A stretch of DNA of 64,000 nt from Gammaproteobacteria bacterium (GTDB lineage Bacteria > Pseudomonadota > Gammaproteobacteria > Burkholderiales > Burkholderiaceae_B). The stretch spans positions 33,056-97,055 of the forward strand of contig JAURJT010000040.1 in assembly GCA_030832095.1 (NCBI GenBank). Reading direction: 5' to 3'. Below, piece by piece: positions 8,480 to 17,371 of this stretch (position 1 is its first letter; each line of letters opens with the position of its first letter). The notes below the pieces were generated by a model. It was not told the origin of the DNA, did not search any database, and was given only the letters and a program-made list of their open reading frames with translations. A program made the position numbers and the translations under genes.

Positions 8480-9613
8480 TTAGCAGGTTGTTCGAGCGTG
8501 GGCTCTGACAAACTGGCCATGACCTCGCCGTTCAATATGGCCCTCGAGCTCAAGGGTAAAGAGCTCAACTTGTAGTTGCGCCGGTGCTAGACCGGTGCGA
8601 CGCTGCAGTTGCTCTTCGGTTACCGGATCGTAGCCGATTGCGTCCCAAGTCGGTGAACTTGGCGCCTGCGCGCAAGGTGAGGATGGCGAGTACTTCGCAA
8701 GTCGCCCAGGATCAGGGCGCAATTCGGCCAGAATGTCGGCACCTGACTCTACGAGTTTGGCGCCCTGTTTGACGAGCGAGTGCGGTCCGCGTGACAGCGG
8801 CGAATGAATCGAGCCCGGTATGGCGAAGACCTCGCGTCCCATTTCGACGGCCAAGCGCGCGGTAATGAGAGAGCCGCTTTTTAGGGCAGCCTCAATCACC
8901 ACGACACCCAGGCTGAGCCCTGCAACAATGCGATTACGCTTTGGGAAATGTGCTGCTAGCGCTGGGCAGCCTAAAGCGAACTCGGACAAAATTAAGCCAT
9001 CAGCGGACAAGATTTCGTCAGCTAAGGCGCGATGTGCAGTGGGGTAAATAATATCGGCACCTGTTCCCAGCACGGCGATGGTGCCGCCACGCTCAGGACC
9101 TGCTTTGAGCGCGCCGCGATGGGCGGCCGCGTCGATGCCGTGTGCCAAGCCACTGACCAGGGCAAAGCCATGCTCAGCCAAATACAGAGCGAAGGCGTGG
9201 GCGTGGGCTAGGCCGTCTGGGGTGGCGTTGCGCGCCCCCACCAAGGCGAGCGCCTCTTGCTCGAGGCGTCTGAGGGCACCGCTGGCATACAGGACTAGTG
9301 GTGCATCCGGCAGTTGTCGCAAGCGCTCTGGGTAGTGAGCGTGGCTGGGCGTAATCAGCGACTGCCCTGGCTCGGTCGCCCAGCGCAGTGCACGTTCGAT
9401 GTATTGGGCATCAGCTTGGCTCAGCGGTGCCACCAGTTGTGTGGCTAAGGGTGCAGACACTATTGCGCGTAGCGTCGCGTACGAGGCCTGATAAAGCGCG
9501 CACGGATTCGTGAAGCATTGCAGCAGGCGGTGGGCATGTATTGGGCCGACGCCGGGTTGTAAGCTTAAGCGTAGCCAGGCGGCAAGCGCCTCGTCAGAAA
9601 GGGTATTTTGCAT
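8480..9613 (-). CDS. dprA: DNA-processing protein DprA (Smf)
   Basis: Protects incoming single-stranded DNA during natural transformation and loads RecA on it. 377 residues: an N-terminal SAM-like helical domain (1-70), then the Rossmann DprA core with ALVGARNATPDG, SGLAHGIDAAAH, GTIAVLGTGADIIYP, FPKRNRIVAGLS and GSLITARLA, and a C-terminal winged-helix domain (about 310-370). All core motifs are intact. A comF-family gene is present elsewhere in the window (28117-28950), consistent with a competence capacity. In related genomes dprA is often divergent from def; here about 7 kb of catabolic genes separate them. Confidence 0.94.
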   Translation of the reverse strand: MQNTLSDEALAAWLRLSLQPGVGPIHAHRLLQCFTNPCALYQASYATLRAIVSAPLATQLVAPLSQADAQYIERALRWATEPGQSLITPSHAHYPERLRQLPDAPLVLYASGALRRLEQEALALVGARNATPDGLAHAHAFALYLAEHGFALVSGLAHGIDAAAHRGALKAGPERGGTIAVLGTGADIIYPTAHRALADEILSADGLILSEFALGCPALAAHFPKRNRIVAGLSLGVVVIEAALKSGSLITARLAVEMGREVFAIPGSIHSPLSRGPHSLVKQGAKLVESGADILAELRPDPGRLAKYSPSSPCAQAPSSPTWDAIGYDPVTEEQLQRRTGLAPAQLQVELFTLELEGHIERRGHGQFVRAHARTTC

Positions 9614-9672
9614 GCCGCCGAGTGTGCCACGGACAGCGTTGCGAACCCAAGCAAAAGTAGGCTCAAATTATC

Positions 9673-9697
9673 CACCGAGCGTATCAGACGCTCGGTG
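9673..9697. terminator. Strong hairpin between the Bug gene and dprA
   Basis: Perfect 10-bp inverted repeat (CACCGAGCGT / ACGCTCGGTG) with a 5-base loop, 29 bases past the stop of the leftward Bug gene and 59 bases before the dprA start. On the minus strand it is followed by GGATAATTT, only a weak T-tract, so it may be a terminator or an mRNA-end stabiliser rather than a classical intrinsic terminator. Confidence 0.55.
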
Positions 9698-9726
9698 TGT
9701 CGCATCAGTAAGCCTAGCAGCTGGCG

Positions 9727-10749
9727 TTAATTGTCGACCTTGATGCCGGCGTCGCGAATCGCCTTGCCCCAAAATGCGTAGTCTTTGGCGATGTAGTCAG
9801 CAAACTCTTTGGTTGAGCCATACAAAGGCACCAACCCTGCAGCATTGAGTTTTTTGCCAACCTCGGGATCTGCCGAGGTCTCAATAAAGACTTTGGCGAG
9901 TGCAGCAATGATGTTGTCAGGTGTTTTTGGTGGTGCAACCACGCCCACCCATGACGGGGCAACCACGGCTGTGCCTTGCTCGGTCAGCGTTGGGATTTCG
10001 TTAATCAGTTCGACGCGTTTTGCAGAAGCCACGCCGTATGGGATGAGCTTGGTTTTAAAGCCTGCTGCCAACGGTGCTGGCACTAACGCCAGATCAACCT
10101 GACCACCCATTGCCGCCTGGGCTGCTGGCGCAGCACCTTGGTAGGGCACGTGCAGCATCTCGGTTTTTGTCACCTGAAGAAACTGTGCCATGGCAATATG
10201 ACCGGCGCTGCCATTGCCCCAACTTGAATAGCTGAGCTTGCCCTTTTTTGCCAGTTCAATGAGTTCAGGTACATTTTTAGCTTCAAGGCCTGGACGGCCC
10301 ATCAGCACAAAGTTCACGACCGCTGCCGGTGCGATCGGCACAAATTCTGCTGAAATAAACTTTGGATTGGGATAGAGCGCGGGGTACATCGAGTAGGTGT
10401 CTGCGCTTGAGAGCAGCAGGGTGTAGCCATCGGGGGCTGAATTGAAAACCGCCTCGTGTGCGACGGCGCCGTTAGCGCCTGCGCGATTTTCAACCACAAC
10501 TGTTTGTCCGAGTTTGTTACCCAAGGCGTTGACGACGATTCGAGCGATCGTATCCGAGCCGCCGCCTGGTGGGTAAGGCACAATGAGCTTGATGGGCTTA
10601 GTGGGTGCCCAGGCTGCAGGCGCTTGGGCGGCTGCGATAAACGGTGTCGCACTCAGTGTGGCGGCCAGTGCGAAGCCTTGAAGCAAGCCACGCAATTTTT
10701 TCTGTACTGGTGCTACCTGAGTGTCTGTTGCACGCTGGGTGAGTTTCAT
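9727..10749 (-). CDS. Bug/TctC-family tripartite tricarboxylate receptor
   Basis: Periplasmic solute receptor of the Bug family, 340 residues. It has a long N-region (about 20 polar/basic residues), a hydrophobic segment GFALAATLSATPFIAAAQA and cleavage near residue 42. The mature part begins with PIKLIVPYPPGGGSDTIAR, a family hallmark that binds a carboxylate, and contains GPDGYTLL-like and VVENRAGANG motifs. A clear AAGGAG ribosome-binding site precedes the ATG. No TctA/TctB membrane genes are adjacent, so it may serve a shared transporter. It follows the enoyl-CoA hydratase gene after 63 bases and probably belongs to the same leftward cassette. The ligand is unknown. Confidence 0.9.
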   Translation of the reverse strand: MKLTQRATDTQVAPVQKKLRGLLQGFALAATLSATPFIAAAQAPAAWAPTKPIKLIVPYPPGGGSDTIARIVVNALGNKLGQTVVVENRAGANGAVAHEAVFNSAPDGYTLLLSSADTYSMYPALYPNPKFISAEFVPIAPAAVVNFVLMGRPGLEAKNVPELIELAKKGKLSYSSWGNGSAGHIAMAQFLQVTKTEMLHVPYQGAAPAAQAAMGGQVDLALVPAPLAAGFKTKLIPYGVASAKRVELINEIPTLTEQGTAVVAPSWVGVVAPPKTPDNIIAALAKVFIETSADPEVGKKLNAAGLVPLYGSTKEFADYIAKDYAFWGKAIRDAGIKVDN

Positions 10750-10812
10750 GTTGTCTCCTTGCAGTTGGTTGAGCGAGTTGCTCGGGTCGGGGTGAATCTT
10801 ATATTTTCGTCA

Positions 10813-11631
10813 TTACTTGCCGGTAAATTTTGGTGGGCGTTTTTCGTTGAAGGCACGAATCCCTTCCATGCGATCTTCAGTTGCGACCAGGCGACTGTAT
10901 GCCTCTACCTCAAAGAACATACCCGTACGCATATCCATTTGTAAACCAAAGGTGATTGACTTTTTGGCTTGCCGCACCGCAATCGGGGCATTGGCAAGAA
11001 TGCGCTGTACGAGCTTCATGGTCTCGTCGTATAGCGCCGCTTTGGGATACACATGATTTAGCAGGCCAAAACTCAACGCGTCTTGCGCATCAAACGGGTC
11101 GCCGGTGAAAATGACCTCTTTCGCGCGTCGAACACCAATGGCGCGTGGTAATTGCTGCGTGCCACCACCGCCTGGCATGATGCCGCGTTTGACTTCAGCA
11201 AAGCCAAAGCGAGCGTTGTCTGAAGCAACGATAAAGTCACACGACAAGGCGAGCTCAAGCCCACCTGCGATGGCTGCACCGTTGACACAGGCAATGGTGG
11301 GGACTGGGCAATCATAAATCGCACGAGCCATGCGTTCAAACAAATAATGTTGGGTGTTGAACTGTGCATCGGTCATGCCATCGCGTTCTTTGAGATCGGC
11401 GCCGCCACAAAAAATGGTGTCGCCAGCGCCTGTTAACACGACGCAGCGAAACTGCTCGGGCGATGCTTCAAGTGTGCCGAACACTTGTATTAATTCTTCG
11501 CCCATCGTGGTGTTCAAGGCGTTGGCGACTTTGGGGCGGTTCAGTTGCACCACTAGCAGTCCTTCAAAGGGCGAGGATAGCGCGAGCGTCTGATAGGGCG
11601 TGGCAAGATTAATCGTGGCAACAGACATCAT
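10813..11631 (-). CDS. Enoyl-CoA hydratase/isomerase (crotonase) family protein
   Basis: Crotonase-fold enzyme of 272 residues. Both glutamates used by true hydratases are present, 20 residues apart: Glu126 in IAGGLELALS and Glu146 in FAEVKRG. The first oxyanion-hole segment CGGADLKE (about 75-82) and the GIMPGGGGTQ loop are intact, so hydratase activity is likely. The start overlaps the stop of the CoA-transferase gene (ATGATG at 11626-11631); GGAG inside the upstream gene could serve either ATG, with 11628 having the better spacing. It acts on an acyl-CoA presumably produced by the transferase upstream (inference). Confidence 0.9.
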   Translation of the reverse strand: MMSVATINLATPYQTLALSSPFEGLLVVQLNRPKVANALNTTMGEELIQVFGTLEASPEQFRCVVLTGAGDTIFCGGADLKERDGMTDAQFNTQHYLFERMARAIYDCPVPTIACVNGAAIAGGLELALSCDFIVASDNARFGFAEVKRGIMPGGGGTQQLPRAIGVRRAKEVIFTGDPFDAQDALSFGLLNHVYPKAALYDETMKLVQRILANAPIAVRQAKKSITFGLQMDMRTGMFFEVEAYSRLVATEDRMEGIRAFNEKRPPKFTGK

Positions 11632-12794
11632 GTCTCCGAGTTGGTTTGCTGGTTGGCTGGGTGCAGCAAATAATCGTGCTCACCCAGTGTAGGCGCATTA
11701 CCCGCCAGAGGCGGACGGTTGCCGTTAAAAGAAATCGGCAAGGCTACCGTCGTGGCTTTGCCATTCGGTGTCGTGCGCAAAATATCAAGTGCTCGTGTCT
11801 GCTCGTTGGCAATGACGCGATCAACGGTCTGAATCGGGCCACACGGTATCGATACTGTTTCAAGCCTGGCGAGCCATTCTTGAGCCGGTAATTCTTTAAA
11901 GCGCGTTTGCAGTAATTCGATCAACGCCACTCGGTTTTCGACGCGACCACCGTTGGCGATAAAGCGTGGGTCTTGGGCCAGTGCGGGTAACTCCATCGCT
12001 TGGCAGAGCCGTGCGTAAAGGATGTCGTTTCCTGCTGCGACCAAGATCGCGCCATCTGCGCAGTCAAACACTTGATAGGGAACAATATTTGGACTGCTTG
12101 AACCGCTGCGCTTGGGTAAAGCTGCACCTGCAAGCACATCAGACAGGGGCACCATCATCCAGGCCAAGGCGGTTTCGTACAGCGAGACATCGACAATTTG
12201 ACCGCGCCGCTGGGGGTCGGCATCGCGCGCGCGTAGTGCCGACAGCACACCAATCACGGTCCACATCCCCGTACCCATGTCGTTCAGCGATAAAGGCACA
12301 CGGCTCATGGCGTCGCCTTCATGTCCCAAAATACTCATCATGCCGCTGTAGGCTTGCGCCAGTGGGTCGTAGCCCGGCTTGTCGCGTAGCGGCCCGTTGG
12401 CACCGAACGCACCAAGATTGCAGTAGATCAGCGAGGGTTGTTCAGTGGTCAGCTCGTGTGCGCCGAGTCCGTGGCTTTCAAGGTTGCCTGGTTTCAGATT
12501 CTGAATCACAACGTCGGCGTGCTCAAGGATAAAAGCGCGTACGCGCGCGATGCACTCTTTGTCATTGAAGTCGGCGCGAATACTTTGTTTACCGTTGTTC
12601 ATCGCATGAAACAGTGCGGCAGCGCCTTCGATAAACGGCGGCCCCCAGCCGCGGGCATAGTCGCCCGTCGTTGAGTTTTCGATCTTGATCACGCGTGCGC
12701 CCAAGTGAGCAAAAATTTGGCCGGCATAGGGTGCGGCTAAGCTATGGCCGATTTCAATGACGCAGACATCGGCCAGGGGTAGTGGCTGACTCAT
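11628..12794 (-). CDS. Family III CoA transferase (CaiB/BaiF type)
   Basis: Transfers CoA between carboxylates through an enzyme-bound anhydride. 388 residues; N-terminal VIEIGHSLAAPYAGQIFAHLGARVIKIE and NLKPG signatures are typical. The family's nucleophilic aspartate is probably Asp143 in GYDPLAQA. AAGGAAG precedes the ATG, and the start overlaps the hyuB stop by 4 bases (ATGA), so translation is likely coupled. The 3' end overlaps the hydratase start. Linkage to HyuA/HyuB suggests that the acid made by that pair is converted to a CoA thioester and then hydrated (inference); donor and acceptor are unknown. Confidence 0.9.
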   Translation of the reverse strand: MSQPLPLADVCVIEIGHSLAAPYAGQIFAHLGARVIKIENSTTGDYARGWGPPFIEGAAALFHAMNNGKQSIRADFNDKECIARVRAFILEHADVVIQNLKPGNLESHGLGAHELTTEQPSLIYCNLGAFGANGPLRDKPGYDPLAQAYSGMMSILGHEGDAMSRVPLSLNDMGTGMWTVIGVLSALRARDADPQRRGQIVDVSLYETALAWMMVPLSDVLAGAALPKRSGSSSPNIVPYQVFDCADGAILVAAGNDILYARLCQAMELPALAQDPRFIANGGRVENRVALIELLQTRFKELPAQEWLARLETVSIPCGPIQTVDRVIANEQTRALDILRTTPNGKATTVALPISFNGNRPPLAGNAPTLGEHDYLLHPANQQTNSET

Positions 12795-14497
12795 TCGATA
12801 CTTCCTTGATAACCGTATAACGAACGTGCTGCTTCGATGGTGACATAGCCGTCCAGCAGATCGGCCTCGATTGACGCAACCGCGCGCTCTTTCGGGTCGC
12901 CGTAGCCACCGCTGCCGGCGGGTTGCAAGAGCACCCGATCGCCTAGGTGCACAATCTCAGTCGCGCCTTTGCTTGGCATAGTGCGCTCGGTGCCATCTGG
13001 GCTCAAGATGCGGCATTCAAAGAGGCCACCCGCTAAACCGCCAAAATAGCCTTCTGGCGCCGCTTGGCCGCGTTCGCCTGCGGCTGTCACAGTGGCCTCT
13101 TCAAAGCCGACGCGGTAAGTTCGCCGTGAGGTTAAGCCTCCACGCCACCGACCGGCGCCGCCGCTGTCAGGTACAAGTGCCCATGCTTCGACGGTGATCG
13201 GCATGGTCTGTTCGATAAACTCAACGGGCAAGGCACCCGCGTTGCCCACATAGACGCGAATGCCATTAATGCCATCACGCGTGGCACGAGCGCCCATGCC
13301 GCCGCCATGCGGTTCGACCAAGCTGATGAATTCTTTGCCGGTGCGACGCACCCGTGCTTCGTTGGGGTCGCGCCCGCCAAAGACGCCCGAGCAGGCTGCG
13401 CAGTTGCTTTGACCAATCACGCGTTCGGGTACGGCTTGCGATAACGCTTTTAAGCAGAGGTCGATCACACGAGGTGAGGTTTCAGTGTTGCCGCTCACAA
13501 CCGAGGCCGGAAAGGTACAGTTCACGATGCTGCCCAAGGGCGCTTCGATCGTCACGGGGCGATAGCACCCTTGATTGATCGGTATTGCCACATCGGTGAG
13601 GGCCTTGACCGTAAACCAGGTGCTGTTGCAGGTAACGGCTAAGGGGCAATTGATCCCACCGCGCGCTTGTTTACCCGTACCGGTGTAATCAAAGTGGATC
13701 TGATCGCCCGCCACCGTAACTTTAACTTTGATTGGGATATTCGCGCCCGACCAACCAGGCGATTGCACGCCTTCAACGAAATCTTCAGCCTCATATACGC
13801 CGTCGGGGATACCGCGAATCGCTTCGCGCATCAAGGTTTCAGAATGGTCGAGCGAGCGTTTCATGGCATCGCGCAAAGCGTCTGCACCATACTTCTTCAC
13901 CAAGGACTGAATCCGTTGATCGCCAACAAAGGTGCCGGCATACTGCGCTTGAATATCGAGTAGCCGACCTTCTGGATCGCGTGTGTTACTGACGATCATG
14001 TTTTGCACGTCGCGTACGATCTCATCGTTACGAAACAGCAGCACAGGCGGGATACGGATACCTTCGCCATAGATATCCCAGGTGTTGAGGGCGTAGCTGC
14101 CCGGTGCTTGCCCACCGATGTCGTTCCAGTGGCCGCGAGTCATCACAAAGGCGACGATTTCGTTGTCAACAAACACAGGGCGCGTGATTTGAATATCAGG
14201 CTGATGATTGCCCCCGCCAAGGTAGGCATCGTTGCTGATGATGACATCGCCCGGGCGTAGGTTGTCGCGACCAATCGCTTCAACCGAAACTTTGGTTGAG
14301 ATCACGGCTGACCCCAACATGGTTGGGATGTCATTGCCTTGCGCCACAAGTTGCATCTGCGCGTCAAAGACCGCGGCAGAGGCGTCTGCACCCAAATGCA
14401 TAATGGGGCTGGCCGCAGTGCGCATCATGGCGATTTTCATTTCACGCGCGATGGCGTAAAGTGAGTTGCGCAAAATTTCGTAAACAATCGTTTGCAT
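12791..14497 (-). CDS. hyuB: Hydantoinase B / oxoprolinase-family subunit HyuB
   Basis: Second subunit of an ATP-dependent hydantoinase/oxoprolinase/acetone-carboxylase-type enzyme, about 568 residues. Recognisable segments: NDAYLGGGNHQPDI near 105-118, RGHWNDIGGQAPGS, GGINCPLAVTCNSTWF, ETSPRVIDLCLKA and EPHGGGMGARATRDG, plus a glycine-rich C-terminal GSGGYGDPKERA. The frame is open upstream to 14536, which would overlap hyuA; the ATG at 14497 is chosen because AGGG lies 5 bases upstream and the gene then starts 7 bases after the hyuA stop. HyuA and HyuB act together. The substrate could be a hydantoin, an oxo-prolyl lactam or a ketone to be carboxylated; sequence alone does not decide. Confidence 0.9.
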   Translation of the reverse strand: MQTIVYEILRNSLYAIAREMKIAMMRTAASPIMHLGADASAAVFDAQMQLVAQGNDIPTMLGSAVISTKVSVEAIGRDNLRPGDVIISNDAYLGGGNHQPDIQITRPVFVDNEIVAFVMTRGHWNDIGGQAPGSYALNTWDIYGEGIRIPPVLLFRNDEIVRDVQNMIVSNTRDPEGRLLDIQAQYAGTFVGDQRIQSLVKKYGADALRDAMKRSLDHSETLMREAIRGIPDGVYEAEDFVEGVQSPGWSGANIPIKVKVTVAGDQIHFDYTGTGKQARGGINCPLAVTCNSTWFTVKALTDVAIPINQGCYRPVTIEAPLGSIVNCTFPASVVSGNTETSPRVIDLCLKALSQAVPERVIGQSNCAACSGVFGGRDPNEARVRRTGKEFISLVEPHGGGMGARATRDGINGIRVYVGNAGALPVEFIEQTMPITVEAWALVPDSGGAGRWRGGLTSRRTYRVGFEEATVTAAGERGQAAPEGYFGGLAGGLFECRILSPDGTERTMPSKGATEIVHLGDRVLLQPAGSGGYGDPKERAVASIEADLLDGYVTIEAARSLYGYQGSIE

Positions 14498-14504
14498 GTT
14501 GACC

Positions 14505-16568
14505 CTAGAGTGAAATACGCAAATTGCCGACGGCATCGATCCGTGCAGTCTGGCCCGCTTTGAAAATCAAGCAGCTGCTTTGTTCTTCAATGATGGCGGG
14601 CCCAGCAATGGCTGCGAGCGGAGCAAGGCTTGAGCGTTGGTAGGTCGGTAGCGCTTGCATACGACCGTCAATGTAGACCTCACGCGTGCGCTTTGCCGGG
14701 TGCGCTGACGCTGCGACATTTGCGCTTGACTGCTGCACCACACCTCGCCAACCTGTGCGAACGCTAGCCTGCACGCGTAAGTTCACCAGCACAATCGGCT
14801 GGTTGGGTTTGGTGAAGTTCCACATGCGCTTATGGTTGAGCTCAAAGCCTGCACGAATGGTTGCGATCAGTTGGTTTTGCTCAGCTGCATCTAGCAAGTC
14901 AGCTGGGATATCGACTGAGATTGAGGCGGGCTGACCCGTGTAGCGACAGTCTGCGCGAAAATGGCTTTGTACAGGATGCGTGTTTTGTTGCGCACCAAAC
15001 GTATCGAGTGCTTGCTGCTTGAGCTCAGCACAAAGTGCCGCAATGGCGGTGGGTGTAATGGCCTCAAGCTCGGTTTCGACCGCGGTTTGTCCATCAAATT
15101 GGCGATCGGCCACAATCATGCCAAAGGCGCTGAACAGACCGGGTAGTGGCGGCACAATCACTTCTTTGATTTCCAGTTCTTCGGCCAAGTCGATGGCGTG
15201 CACAGGGCCCGCGCCACCGTAGCACATATACGATAGTTCTCGAGGATCAAAGCCGCGCTCGACGGTCATCAGGCGCATCGCCTGCGCCATTAATGCGTTG
15301 GCCACGACACGTACGGTCCAGGCCGCCTCTAATGCCGAGACTCCTAGCGGTTTGGCCAAATGTTCTTCGACGGCGTCAGCGGCAGCTTGCGCATCAAGTT
15401 TGAACTCACCACCTAAAAATGAATTCGGGTCGACATACCCCAGCAAAACGTTACAGTCTGTGACGGTTGGGCGTTTGCCGCCGCGACCATAACAGGCGGG
15501 CCCTGGGTCAGCCCCTGCGCTTTGAGGGCCAATATGCACCCCGCCGCCGCTGTCAATCCAGGCGATTGAGCCGCCGCCTGCGCCAATTGAGTCGATATCA
15601 ATGGTGGGTGCGCGCACCGCATGGGTGTGTAGCAGGCTGCTGGTGCGAAGTTCGGGGCGCGAGTCGCGAATCAGTGATACATCGAAGGTAGTGCCGCCCA
15701 TGTCCCCCAACAGAACACCCGGCAACTTGGATTGTTCGCTGGCGCGCACCGCGGCACTGACCCCACCTGCAGGGCCTGACTCAAGCAGCACGATTGGCTT
15801 AGCAGCCACCACTGCCGTTGAGGCTAAGCCACCGTTCGATTGCATGAACAGCAGCTCGCCGCGAAAGCCTGCGGCTTGAAGTTGGCTGTCGAAATGATGG
15901 ATATAGCGACCACAGACGGGGCCTAAGAGGGCGTTCATCACGGTCGAGCTGGTGCGCTCGTATTCTTGCATTTCGGGGTTGACCTGATGCGATGCTGTGA
16001 TGAAGTGCTGCGGCAACAAACGCTTGAGAGCGTCGTAGGCTTGTTTTTCGTGCACCGAGTTCACGTAGGCATGCAAAAAACAAATCGCCACCGCTTCGAT
16101 GTCAGAGGCTTTGATCTTTTCAGCTAGGCTTTTCAGTGCTTGAAGATCAAGTGGTGTCTCGACCGAGCCATCGGGGCGCAGACGCTCAAGTACCTCAAGA
16201 CGCCAGCGCCGCTCAACCAGAGGCTTAGGGTTTTCAAATTGCAAGTCATACAAATCGGCGCGGTCATGGCGTGAGACCCTGCGTAGCTCAAGGATGTCGC
16301 GAAAACCAGCGGTGGTGATGAGTGCCGTTTTGGCACCCTTACCCTCGACAATCATATTCGTGGCCATGGTGGTGCCATGCCCGATAAAGCCAATCTCGGC
16401 ACTTGTTTTGCCACTCAGTTCTAAGATGCGATGAAAACCGTGCATCGCACCGACTACGCGATCTGCAGGGGTGGTGGGCACCTTCGCCGACCAGATTTGT
16501 CCGGTGTTGTCGTCTACCAAGACAATATCTGTAAATGTGCCACCGACATCAATGCCAATCCGATTCAT
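14505..16568 (-). CDS. hyuA: Hydantoinase A / oxoprolinase-family ATPase subunit HyuA
   Basis: ATP-binding subunit of the HyuAB enzyme, 687 residues. The N-terminal RIGIDVGGTFTDIVL phosphate-binding motif (about 3-17), the second phosphate motif LLGDMGGTTFDVSLI (near 287-301) and GAGGGSIAWID near 332-342 are the actin-like ATPase signatures of HyuA/N-methylhydantoinase A. This is the first gene of the leftward cassette hyuA-hyuB-CoA transferase-hydratase-Bug and sits divergent from def across 281 bases. Acetone carboxylase and acetophenone carboxylase subunits share the fold, so carboxylation is an alternative to lactam hydrolysis. Confidence 0.9.
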   Translation of the reverse strand: MNRIGIDVGGTFTDIVLVDDNTGQIWSAKVPTTPADRVVGAMHGFHRILELSGKTSAEIGFIGHGTTMATNMIVEGKGAKTALITTAGFRDILELRRVSRHDRADLYDLQFENPKPLVERRWRLEVLERLRPDGSVETPLDLQALKSLAEKIKASDIEAVAICFLHAYVNSVHEKQAYDALKRLLPQHFITASHQVNPEMQEYERTSSTVMNALLGPVCGRYIHHFDSQLQAAGFRGELLFMQSNGGLASTAVVAAKPIVLLESGPAGGVSAAVRASEQSKLPGVLLGDMGGTTFDVSLIRDSRPELRTSSLLHTHAVRAPTIDIDSIGAGGGSIAWIDSGGGVHIGPQSAGADPGPACYGRGGKRPTVTDCNVLLGYVDPNSFLGGEFKLDAQAAADAVEEHLAKPLGVSALEAAWTVRVVANALMAQAMRLMTVERGFDPRELSYMCYGGAGPVHAIDLAEELEIKEVIVPPLPGLFSAFGMIVADRQFDGQTAVETELEAITPTAIAALCAELKQQALDTFGAQQNTHPVQSHFRADCRYTGQPASISVDIPADLLDAAEQNQLIATIRAGFELNHKRMWNFTKPNQPIVLVNLRVQASVRTGWRGVVQQSSANVAASAHPAKRTREVYIDGRMQALPTYQRSSLAPLAAIAGPAIIEEQSSCLIFKAGQTARIDAVGNLRISL

Positions 16569-16643
16569 GAGACCGTAACCCTTCGAACAAAAATTCCAAC
16601 GCTGATCGTCGGTTCATGCTGACCCGTTGTCAAGCCCGAAACC

Positions 16644-16747
16644 CCTTGGTTTGCCCTAGGTCACGGCGATTTAGACCGATACCGTCCGTTGGCAGTCGAA
16701 GGAGCGTACAGCTAGATGGTCAGCCGCCTTGGTCTGTCACGTGACGG
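16644..16747. promoter_or_regulatory. Divergent hyuA/def intergenic region: repeated CCTTGGT element and 10-bp palindrome
   Basis: Two similar stretches begin with CCTTGGT (16644 and 16727) and end in GTCACGG (first) or GTGACGG (second). The second contains the perfect palindrome GTCACGTGAC at 16736-16745. These lie within 180 bases of the hyuA start, and could be operator half-sites for a regulator of the catabolic cassette. No regulator gene is next to it. The evidence is pattern only. Confidence 0.3.
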
Positions 16748-16792
16748 GTGAGGGTTTGGATGACTGCGGTGTAAATAAGGTTTCATTGGAAT

Positions 16793-16821
16793 TTGCCCCG
16801 GTAATAAATTAAAATGTTAAT
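16793..16821 (+). promoter_or_regulatory. Candidate sigma-70 promoter for def
   Basis: TTGCCC at 16793-16798 and GTTAAT at 16816-16821 are 17 bases apart, in an AT-rich stretch 28 bases before the def ATG; each box matches 4 of 6 consensus bases. No Shine-Dalgarno sequence is visible before def. Confidence 0.3.
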
Positions 16822-16849
16822 AACGTTACAAATTGAACGACCTTAGCGT

Positions 16850-17362
16850 ATGGCTCTGCTCACTATCCTGCACTTTCCTGACAAACGCCTGCACAAGGTC
16901 GCCAAACCCGTGGCCGCGGTGACAGATCGCATCCGCAAACTAGCGGCTGACATGGCCGAAACGATGTACGACGCTCCGGGCGTAGGCTTGGCAGCCACCC
17001 AGATTGACGTGCACGAGCGCGTTGTGGTGATTGATGTCAGCGAAAATAAAGACGATTTGATGGTGCTGATTAACCCCGAGATCGTGTCGCGCAGTGACGA
17101 GCAAAAAACTCACGAAGAGGGCTGTTTGTCGGTGCCGGGCGTATACGACGAGGTAGAGCGGCCCGCGACGGTGCGCGTACGTGCGCTGAATCTTGAGGGC
17201 GAGGTGCACGAGTTTGATGCCGAAGGGTTATTGGCGGTGTGCGTACAGCACGAGATCGACCATTTAAATGGCAAAGTGTTTGTGCAGCACTTGTCGTATC
17301 TAAAGCAAACACGGTTAAAAGCCCGTCTGCGTAAAGAACAACGCGAACTTGAGCGGGTGTAG
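16850..17362 (+). CDS. def: Peptide deformylase
   Basis: Removes the N-formyl group from nascent proteins, using Fe2+ or Zn2+. 170 residues, the usual length. All three family motifs are intact: GVGLAATQ near 44-51, EGCLSVPG near 90-97 (Cys metal ligand) and QHEIDHLNG near 134-142 (two His ligands and the catalytic Glu). The sequence before the ATG (CGACCTTAGCGT) shows no clear ribosome-binding site. In many relatives def is followed by fmt; here a SemiSWEET gene follows after 9 bases and fmt is on the opposite strand. Confidence 0.96.
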   Translation: MALLTILHFPDKRLHKVAKPVAAVTDRIRKLAADMAETMYDAPGVGLAATQIDVHERVVVIDVSENKDDLMVLINPEIVSRSDEQKTHEEGCLSVPGVYDEVERPATVRVRALNLEGEVHEFDAEGLLAVCVQHEIDHLNGKVFVQHLSYLKQTRLKARLRKEQRELERV

Positions 17363-17371
17363 CGCAGACTC

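Noticed and set aside
11966..12532. Open frame of 188 codons on the plus strand inside the CoA-transferase gene
   Set aside because: It is antisense to a gene with full family motifs, is Arg-rich with no recognisable domain, and follows from high GC at third positions.
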